From Verrucomicrobiales bacterium (lineage in GTDB: Bacteria > Verrucomicrobiota > Verrucomicrobiia > Limisphaerales > J093): 64,000 nucleotides of DNA. Of the stretch, positions 44,190 through 50,586 are shown in pieces; the first letter of the stretch is position 1; each line of letters opens with the position of its first letter. The notes beneath the pieces are model-generated. The model did not search any database, was not told where the DNA came from, and saw only the letters and a list, made by a program, of their open reading frames with translations. A program made the position numbers and the translations under genes. The stretch lies in contig JACKPW010000017.1 of the NCBI GenBank assembly GCA_024233215.1, positions 62,001 to 126,000 on the forward strand, written 5' to 3'.

Positions 44190-45314
44190 CTACGGCGTGT
44201 TCGCAGTTCCGGACGGCTCCTGCAGAACGGTCTCGAGCGGGAGTGGCTTGCCGAGATTCGGCGTCCCGTCGGGGTTCCAAGTGAACTTCTGGGCGCGCGT
44301 GGTACGCCCCGCATAGGTGTATCGGGAGGTCGTCTTCGCGTGATAGACGATCCAGTCCTCGGTGCCATCCGGCGATCGGAAGAATCCATGATGCCCCGGA
44401 CCAAACACGCCCGCGGCATCGTTCCGCTCGAAAATCGGCTGGGGATGCTGCATCCAGGATCCAGGGACCATGACATCGGCGTTCTCCGACGCGATGAGCA
44501 TGCCGAGCTTGTAGTCCGGTTTGCCGGTGTCACAGGCCGAATACGTCAGAAACAGCCGGCCGTTGCGGTGAAGCACGACAGGCCCCTCGCGGACCTCCTC
44601 GCAGCCGAACCCGGACGCTTCCAACTGCACGCTGGAACCTTCGAGCGTCCAGGGATTGCTCATCCGCGCGATCCGGATCCGGTGCCCGGGATGGGCCGCC
44701 CAGAGGAAGTACCACCGGCCATCGCCCGGATGCTGAAACACGCTGCCGTCGATGGCGTAGAAGTCGTTGGCCGGATCGAACAACCGCCCCTTGTAGTGGT
44801 AGGGCCCCAGCGGATCGATGCCTTCGCTTTCGAGGACGTGCATCCGGTGGGTGGTGTCGACCCGACTGGCCGCCATCGCCGTGTAGTAGAGGTACCAGCG
44901 GTTGGTGATGAAATGGAATTCCGGCGCCCAGATGCCGTGGGATCGCGTCGGATTGTCATCCCGCCAGACCTCCACGCCGCCGGCCGTCTTCAAGCCGGCG
45001 AGCGTCGGCGCCTTCCACATGCGGAGGCAATTGCCCTGGGTGGTGGTCAGGTAGTAATTGCCCTCGTGATAGCGCATCCAGGGGTCGGGACCGGGATTTA
45101 GGGGATTGGTGAAAGTCAGGCTGGCGGAGTCGGCTGCAGCGGCTGTCACAGCGATGAAACCAAGCAGGAACGCACAGACAACCCCCGCGGCTCCGGCGCC
45201 CCCAAACTCCCGTTGGACAGGCCCGTCATTCCTCCAGAAGATCCGGAAGGCATTGCCCTTGATGCCCCCGGATTCACTGTGCGGACCGTAACGTTTTTCG
45301 GCGTGGCGGCTCAT
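44190..45314 (-). CDS. Glycoside hydrolase family 43 (five-bladed propeller), exported
   Basis: 374 residues from ATG 45314; an internal start is possible because the first 35 residues are polar before the signal-like segment (AAGVVCAFLLGFIAVTAAAADS). GH43 markers: NPLNPGPDPWMRYHEGNYYLT (first catalytic Asp), SHGIWAPEFHFITNRWYLYYT, FDPANDFYAIDGSVFQHPGDGRWYFLWAA (pKa-modulating Asp), CEEVREGPVVLHRNGRLFLTYS (acid Glu) and GPGHHGFFRSPDGTEDWIVYHA. Predicted to release arabinose or xylose side chains. It diverges from the LpxR-like gene. Confidence 0.9.
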   Translation of the reverse strand: MSRHAEKRYGPHSESGGIKGNAFRIFWRNDGPVQREFGGAGAAGVVCAFLLGFIAVTAAAADSASLTFTNPLNPGPDPWMRYHEGNYYLTTTQGNCLRMWKAPTLAGLKTAGGVEVWRDDNPTRSHGIWAPEFHFITNRWYLYYTAMAASRVDTTHRMHVLESEGIDPLGPYHYKGRLFDPANDFYAIDGSVFQHPGDGRWYFLWAAHPGHRIRIARMSNPWTLEGSSVQLEASGFGCEEVREGPVVLHRNGRLFLTYSACDTGKPDYKLGMLIASENADVMVPGSWMQHPQPIFERNDAAGVFGPGHHGFFRSPDGTEDWIVYHAKTTSRYTYAGRTTRAQKFTWNPDGTPNLGKPLPLETVLQEPSGTANTP

Positions 45315-45383
45315 GGTAGTCTTGGTGTGAAAAGCAACGTAGACGCGATGGTGGCACCGTCCCGGTTTTGCGGCCCCTCGTCA

Positions 45384-46562
45384 ATGTCGGAAGCCATTGG
45401 GGGCACGGGCGTACCCCGCAGTCCTGGTGTTGCGGCGAGAGCCACCGCGTGGATCCGGTGCCGCGCCCCAGAGTTGGAGCCGCGCCGGCTGCGTCAGCCA
45501 TGGCATGCATCCGTGACGCTTCTCATCCCGGTCACCTGTGTCGTCGCTGCGCTGGCGGGGAGAGGACGCGCGGCCGAAGACCCGCCTGAGGCACCCGGAG
45601 CATCGGACAGCGGCCCCACCGAAGCCACGGAAGCGCTGCGGTCCCCGGCGGCCTGCACGGCCGTTTCGTTGCGTTGGGAAAACGATGCCCTGGCCGGACG
45701 CGACGAGCATTACTCGAATGGCGTCTCCCTGGGGTTGACCCGTGATGGTCGGGGGCTGCTCGGCGGGATTTGGGGGTGGTTCGGAGCCACCGAGGGACGT
45801 TGGATCACGGGGTATGAACTCGGCCAGATCATGGTGACGCCCGCGGACATCTCGCGGCCGGTTCCGGATCCGACGGACCGCCCGTATGCGGGCCTGCTCT
45901 ACGGCGCGCTTTCCACCCAGTACAGCCACGGGAACCAGTTCCACGGACTCAAGCTCATCACCGGTGTGGTGGGACCGGCCTCCCTGGCTGAGGAAACCCA
46001 GAAGTGGGTCCATGACCGGATCGGCAGCACGGAACCCCAGGGGTGGGATTACCAACTCAAGAACGAGCCGATCCTGAACCTGGTTTACGAACACCGCCGT
46101 CGTTATACGCTGGCTGGTTCACGCGACGGTCTCGGGGCGGAGGTCATTCCGGTGGCCGGCGCCATGCTGGGAAACGTGCTCATCCAGGCGCAGGCCGGAG
46201 CGCAGCTCCGCCTGGGCTATCAGCTGCCGGATGATTTCGGGACCTCGCTGATGCGCGGTTTGGGGAACCTGCCGTTTCCCGCCTTGGAAGACGCCCAAAC
46301 GGCCCGGCGACGATGGGGCGTCTACGTTTTCGCCGGCGGCTCCGCCAACCTCGTGGCGCGGGATCTGACCCTGGACGGCAACTCCTTCCGCGACGGCCCC
46401 CACGTCACCAAGGAACCGTTCTTCGCCGCGGGAGAGGCCGGCATTTCCCTCTGGTTGCAACATTTCCAGACCACTTTTTCGTACGTCATCTGGGGCAAGG
46501 AATTCCAGGGCCAGGACCAGGCCTCCCAGTTCGCCGCCGTCACGGCCTCGGTCTGTTTCTGA
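45384..46562 (+). CDS. LpxR-like lipid A 3'-O-deacylase family outer-membrane protein (DUF2219)
   Basis: About 392 residues. The start is uncertain (ATG 45348 or 45384; GTG 45513 lies just before the hydrophobic stretch VTLLIPVTCVVAALAG). The family signature is clear: SLRWENDALAGRDEHYSNGVSLGLT, PDPTDRPYAGLLYGALSTQY, LKLITGVVGPASLAEETQKWVH and LKNEPILNLVYEHRRR. In LpxR the Asn in ENDxxxxxDxxYTNG and nearby His/Ser residues form the active site and calcium site; the END.L..RDEHYSNG form here keeps them. The end with alternating strands and C-terminal Phe (VTASVCF) fits an outer-membrane barrel. It probably trims acyl chains from lipid A. Confidence 0.85.
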   Translation: MSEAIGGTGVPRSPGVAARATAWIRCRAPELEPRRLRQPWHASVTLLIPVTCVVAALAGRGRAAEDPPEAPGASDSGPTEATEALRSPAACTAVSLRWENDALAGRDEHYSNGVSLGLTRDGRGLLGGIWGWFGATEGRWITGYELGQIMVTPADISRPVPDPTDRPYAGLLYGALSTQYSHGNQFHGLKLITGVVGPASLAEETQKWVHDRIGSTEPQGWDYQLKNEPILNLVYEHRRRYTLAGSRDGLGAEVIPVAGAMLGNVLIQAQAGAQLRLGYQLPDDFGTSLMRGLGNLPFPALEDAQTARRRWGVYVFAGGSANLVARDLTLDGNSFRDGPHVTKEPFFAAGEAGISLWLQHFQTTFSYVIWGKEFQGQDQASQFAAVTASVCF

Positions 46563-49010
46563 AGGCCGGCCTGAGAACGTTCCCTCGCGCCAAACGGCCC
46601 TGTTCCGCCGCCCCATCCGATCAACTCTCAGTATGTCGCCAACACCAACCCCGGGACGCGCCCGAATTGCGCGGTGTTGCGGCTCAGCAGTGGCAGCCCA
46701 TGCTGGATCGCCGTGGCGGCAATCCAGGCAGTTGTTGAGGTCTGCAGCGACACTGGGGTGATCGGCGCCGAAGTGCGCCTGGTCGATCTCCAAGGCGCGG
46801 CGCATCAACGGCTCGGCTTCGGCGAGTCGGTTGGTGGCTTGCAGCAACTGGGCCAGATTGTTGAGATCTCTGGCAACGTCTGGATGATCGGCACCGTAGC
46901 TCGCTTTGTCGATTCGCAGGGCTTGGCGCATCAAGGGTTCGGCTTCGGTGAGCCGGTTGGTGGCCTTCAGCAATTGGGCCAGATTGTTGAGACAAATAGC
47001 GCTCTTGGGGTGATCAGCACCGTAGCTCGCCTCGGCGATTTCCAGCGCCCGGCGCATCACTGACTCGGCTTCGCCCAGCCGGTTGGTGGCCTGCAGAAGC
47101 TGGGCGAGATTGTTGAGGCAAACGGCAACCTTGGGGTGATCGGCACCTGAGCTCGCCTCGGCGATTTCCAGCGCCCGGCGCATCAACGGCTCGGCCTCAC
47201 CCAGCCGGTTGGTCGACTGGAGCAGCCCCGCCAGATTGTTAAGGACCACGGAACGCAATGGCGATCTGGAAGGAACTTCTCCTCTAGCCTTTCGCAGGTG
47301 TTCTTCGGCCGCCGCCCAACGAGCGAGGGCGGACAGGACGGAGGCGATCATCAAGCGAAGATGCACCCGTGCCTCGGGATCGGGCACGCTGTCCAGATGG
47401 GCTTCGAGGAAAGCGAGCTTGGTCGCGGAGTAGTTCTTGTAGCTCAGACTGCCCCCGAATTCCACGAGCCGCCGCGCGAAGGCCTCGAGGTTTCCCGATC
47501 GGTGATGGTCCCAGCACTCGATCATGTTCTCGATTTCGCCGAGGTAGTCGGTGGAGGAGCTGGCATGATCGACAATCCAGCGACCGACCGGATCGAGGGA
47601 AAGACCGCGGGCCTCAGTGAGGTACCGGGTCGCTTTGTCGCTGGCGTTCATCCCGGCATGGACGACGGCGAGATCGAGTTTCGCCCGGGCGCGTTCGCCG
47701 GGTTCGCCGACTTCGCTGAGGTAGTCGAGGACGCCCTCGGCATCGGGATAGGGAGTTCCGGCGTCGAGTTTCGCCCGGAGTTCCTGCCGCTTCCGGTTCC
47801 GTTCCTCGCGGGAGGGATAAAACATGGTGAAGAAGTCGAGCAGGTAGGGGATGCGTTCGCGGGCGCCGCGGGAGACGTTCATCCCAAGCCAGATGTCGAA
47901 GAAACCCTCCCGAATCGTGTAGAGCCGGCGACGCTTGTCGTCGGGGTGTTCGGAGGAACGGATGTAGCGCGCCTCGGTCAGGCGTTTCAGCAGGGTTGAG
48001 GTCTGGGGCTGGCTCATGCGCATCCGGGCGGCAATGGCGGCCGGGGTCTTTTCCTGGTCGCGCATGGAGGCCATGGTTTCGAGCAGGGCGCGTTCCTGCG
48101 GCGGCAGGTCGCTGAGGCGGTCCTGGTAGAAGGGGCTGATGCGATCGAGGAGAATCTGGAACTGCTCGCGGACCCGGGTGATGGAGTCGTGGGCGATCAA
48201 CTCGTAGAGCATGACGGTGAGACGGGGGTTGCCGCCTGTCATGCGGTAGAGCGCGAGCAGTTTCGGGCGGAGGGAGTCGAAATCGTCCAGCAGGTCCTGC
48301 CGCTTGTCCCATTCGAGATTCCTGCGGATCAGGTCGAGGGTTTCCTCCTCGCCGAGGTTATCGAGAATCTGGACATCAAAGAAGTCGTAGAAGGGTTCGT
48401 CGATGCTGGTGATGGAGTCGAAGTGCAGGGGCGCGGTGGCCATGAGGAGGCAGCCATTGTCGTCCATGAAGAACTTCCTGAGGGCGGCGAGGTCCTTCTT
48501 GCTCTTGATCTGCCGCATGAACACTTCGTTGAGGTTCTCGAGCATGACGAGAAGCGTCCGCTGGCGGTCGCGGTTGGTCTGGCGGATGAAGGGGGCGACC
48601 CGGTCCCGGATGAGGTCGTCGTCTTCCTCAGTGTGGAGCTGTTCGTAGAGATCGGCCCATACCGGTTCGCCGGGAAGTTGGTCGCGGAGTATTTCGCAGA
48701 GGCGCAGGAGGAAGTCCGCAAAGGAAAGGACGCGATGGGATTCCTCGGGGAAGCGGGCGACGACGTACTGCCTGGCGAGTTCCGGATCGGCCTCGATCGC
48801 ATCGGAAATGAGGTGCAGCAGGTGGGTCTTGCCGATGCCCCGGGGCCCGATGAAGAGGAAGTGGTGCTTGGATTTCCGCGTCGCGGAGCCCCGCAGGACT
48901 TCGAGCGTGTCCGCGAGGATGTGATCGCGGGCGACCGTGATGTGGCGGCGGTGGGCGGGGCTGGTCAGGCCGGCCCGGTAGAGACCAAGGTAGGAACGGG
49001 GTTCAGGCAT
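46119..49010 (-). CDS. P-loop ATPase with winged helix and kinesin-light-chain-type TPRs (3' end scrambled)
   Basis: From ATG 49010. Walker A GPRGIGKT at 55-62, Walker B-like LLVMLEN at 153-159, then a STAND/ORC-like lid (LDLIRRNLEWDKR, LLALYRMTGGNPRLTVMLYEL). A MarR-like winged helix follows at about 340-400 (MRMSQPQTSTLLKRLTEARYIR, PDDKRRRLYTIREGFFDIWL). A helical linker leads to four near-identical 42-residue TPRs (NNLAQLLQATNRLGEAE..M.RALEIAEAS.GADHP). The fifth repeat starts (LNN, 46731-46739) and is cut off: beyond it the DNA codes a PIN-toxin tail in another frame. The ATPase frame runs 200 codons further as antisense of the LpxR-like gene, ending at 46119. The natural protein probably had more TPRs. 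Its start overlaps the end of the upstream ATPase gene by eight bases. Confidence 0.8.
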   Translation of the reverse strand: MPEPRSYLGLYRAGLTSPAHRRHITVARDHILADTLEVLRGSATRKSKHHFLFIGPRGIGKTHLLHLISDAIEADPELARQYVVARFPEESHRVLSFADFLLRLCEILRDQLPGEPVWADLYEQLHTEEDDDLIRDRVAPFIRQTNRDRQRTLLVMLENLNEVFMRQIKSKKDLAALRKFFMDDNGCLLMATAPLHFDSITSIDEPFYDFFDVQILDNLGEEETLDLIRRNLEWDKRQDLLDDFDSLRPKLLALYRMTGGNPRLTVMLYELIAHDSITRVREQFQILLDRISPFYQDRLSDLPPQERALLETMASMRDQEKTPAAIAARMRMSQPQTSTLLKRLTEARYIRSSEHPDDKRRRLYTIREGFFDIWLGMNVSRGARERIPYLLDFFTMFYPSREERNRKRQELRAKLDAGTPYPDAEGVLDYLSEVGEPGERARAKLDLAVVHAGMNASDKATRYLTEARGLSLDPVGRWIVDHASSSTDYLGEIENMIECWDHHRSGNLEAFARRLVEFGGSLSYKNYSATKLAFLEAHLDSVPDPEARVHLRLMIASVLSALARWAAAEEHLRKARGEVPSRSPLRSVVLNNLAGLLQSTNRLGEAEPLMRRALEIAEASSGADHPKVAVCLNNLAQLLQATNRLGEAESVMRRALEIAEASYGADHPKSAICLNNLAQLLKATNRLTEAEPLMRQALRIDKASYGADHPDVARDLNNLAQLLQATNRLAEAEPLMRRALEIDQAHFGADHPSVAADLNNCLDCRHGDPAWAATAEPQHRAIRARPGVGVGDILRVDRMGRRNRAVWREGTFSGRPSETDRGRDGGELGGLVLALEFLAPDDVRKSGLEMLQPEGNAGLSRGEERFLGDVGAVAEGVAVQGQIPRHEVGGAAGENVDAPSSPGRLGVFQGGKRQVPQTAHQRGPEIIRQLIAQAELRSGLRLDEHVSQHGAGHRNDLRPETVA
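46628..46736 (-). pseudogene. PIN-domain (VapC) C-terminal fragment fused to the TPR gene
   Basis: On the minus strand one frame reads TTAWIAATAIQHGLPLLSRN, then TAQFGRVPGLVLATY and a stop at 46628-46630. AWIAATAIQHGLPLLSRN followed by FxRVPGL is the last third of VapC toxins, the segment with the third catalytic position and the closing loop. Nothing of the toxin N-terminus lies upstream; the fragment joins directly to an interrupted TPR unit. It marks a recombination or deletion junction. Confidence 0.7.
46740..47243 (-). repeat. Four tandem 126-base repeats coding TPR units
   Basis: Four units of 126 bases (42 codons) each, matching closely at DNA level, followed by the first three codons of a fifth. 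High identity between units suggests recent expansion or ongoing exchange of repeats. Confidence 0.85.
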
Positions 49011-50241
49011 AGTATTTCTTCCACCAGGATTTGAGGATGCCGCTGGCGAAATCGAATTGATCGGCGGTGATTTCAGCGACGTAGAAGTCGTTTTCGAGAT
49101 CGCGGAGGAGCTGGTTGAACTGCTGTTTACGTTGATGGGCGGGCCACGCGACACCTTCAGCGGCGAGGATCTGCTCGAAGTCCTGCAGCAAACGGCTGCG
49201 GCTCAGACCGCCGTCGCTCAGGCTGAGCCGGCTCAACAGCGTGTGCGCGGCAGAGACCTTCGACCCGTCGTAGTAGCGGGCGATGCGGGAGTAGTAGTGC
49301 TGGAGCTTGTCGCGCGCTGCGTTACTGATCACAAGGTCGGCGAAGGCCGCATCAACATCGGCAACCCCGAGCGCGCGTTCGCGCTTCTTCCAACGACGGT
49401 AGAGATCCTGGGTGATCATCTGCATGAACAACGGGATCGGGCGTCCGAGGCGGGCGGCAAGCCGGGCGGGAACTCCGGGGTCCAGGCCAACGCCCCGTTC
49501 GGTGAGCATCGTGGAAACGAAATCCATGACCTCCTCGACCGTGAGGACTGGGAGCGGCACGTCCTCGAGGTCATTGATCAGATCGACCATGCCCACGGAG
49601 TCGAGGGTGCTGGACAGATTGACCGACCCGCCGATCAGCCAGCGGACCTTGTCCTGTTTTGGCTTGGGGTTCTGTCGTTGGGTGCGGAACCAGGCGAGGA
49701 ATTCGCGGAGCAGTTCCGGGTCTCCCCCCTTCAGGTTCAGCAACATGTCGGGAAGTTCATCGACGATCAGGAGAATCGGGGTGTCGTGTTTCCGGACCTG
49801 CTGGAGGAAGCGCTCGCCGTGCAACTTCCACTTCGCCCGCCAATCCGGGTCGCTTTCGCGGAGGGCAACCTTGAACTCGGAGATGCCGATCTCCTTGATC
49901 TTCCCCAAGGCTATCTTCACCAAATCCCAACTCTTGCCGAGCGTGTCCCGGAATACCTTCGGGTGCTCATCGTAGAAGCGGGAAAGCAGGGCAGCAAAGA
50001 ACTCGGCCGGATGGTCGAGGTCTTGGACGTTTTCATAAACGACGGCGTAACCGGACTTCGGAAACGCCCGCAAGTGGTCCATAATGCTGGTTTTGCCGGT
50101 CCGCCGGGGTGCGGTGAGCAGGACATGTTTGGCCTCCAGGGTGTCCCACAGATCGTCAAGGAAGGCAGAGCGATAGCGGAGATCCGGGGCGTCCACCGGT
50201 GAGCCCGTGTAGAATTCTGGGAGGCTCTTCGGAATTTGCAT
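49003..50241 (-). CDS. P-loop ATPase (archaeal ATPase/ORC-like AAA family)
   Basis: 412 residues. The N-terminus FYTGSPVDAPDLRYRSAFLDDLWDTLE leads to Walker A APRRTGKT (44-51). Walker B is ILLIVDELP (156-164), a sensor-like stretch WLIGGSVNLSSTLD follows, and then helices with VEEVMDFVSTMLTERGVGLDP and GRPIPLFMQMITQDLYRRW. The C-terminal part (KLQHYYSRIARYYDGSKVSAAHTLLSRLS, QFNQLLRDLENDFYVAEI) looks like a winged helix. The family includes single-gene and paired ATPases often near toxins, transposons or defence genes; no assay links this exact pair to a function that I know of. It is first in a two-gene operon behind an AT-rich promoter and overlaps the second gene by eight bases. Confidence 0.82.
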   Translation of the reverse strand: MQIPKSLPEFYTGSPVDAPDLRYRSAFLDDLWDTLEAKHVLLTAPRRTGKTSIMDHLRAFPKSGYAVVYENVQDLDHPAEFFAALLSRFYDEHPKVFRDTLGKSWDLVKIALGKIKEIGISEFKVALRESDPDWRAKWKLHGERFLQQVRKHDTPILLIVDELPDMLLNLKGGDPELLREFLAWFRTQRQNPKPKQDKVRWLIGGSVNLSSTLDSVGMVDLINDLEDVPLPVLTVEEVMDFVSTMLTERGVGLDPGVPARLAARLGRPIPLFMQMITQDLYRRWKKRERALGVADVDAAFADLVISNAARDKLQHYYSRIARYYDGSKVSAAHTLLSRLSLSDGGLSRSRLLQDFEQILAAEGVAWPAHQRKQQFNQLLRDLENDFYVAEITADQFDFASGILKSWWKKYYA

Positions 50242-50586
50242 GTCTGAATCGTTGTAAAACTGTTTTGTTTTTCACGATTGTAAAGTGAAGCAACCAAGTT
50301 GCAAGACAGTATTGTTTTATTTCCCAAAGACACTGGTGAGTGTGGCTTCTGTCTGGGAGAGCACCCCTGGTCTCGTGAATTGGCACGATGAGAGGCGGAG
50401 TGGATCGGTCCGAAGGACTTACACCCAATGACTTGCATGGCCGGACCCGACTCGAGAAGGCGCCTGGAATGGCGTCCCTGCCGGGTTCGCGCGAACGAAC
50501 CAGGTACAGCCCGAATCCCCACGCCTGCCCGCCGGTGGCTTGGTGCGGGGAAGACCCAACTCAGCCGGAACGCTCAACGGAACGGA
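50242..50586. other. Upstream region of the double-ATPase operon
   Basis: 345 bases between the ATPase start and the GH116 stop. It holds the promoter above. The remainder has no gene I can support and no clear terminator for GH116. Confidence 0.5.
50277..50304 (-). promoter_or_regulatory. Promoter of the double-ATPase operon
   Basis: Reading leftwards: -35 TTGCAA (50299-50304), 16-base spacer, -10 TACAAT (50277-50282), about 35 bases before ATG 50241. The segment 50240-50330 is unusually AT-rich for this genome. The pair GTTGTAAA/GATTGTAAA (about 50250 and 50277) gives two similar sites that could be operators. Confidence 0.55.

Noticed and set aside
46119..46627. C-terminal 170 codons of the ATPase frame as a real domain
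   Set aside because: They are the exact antisense of the conserved LpxR-like gene and follow a clear junction with a toxin fragment.
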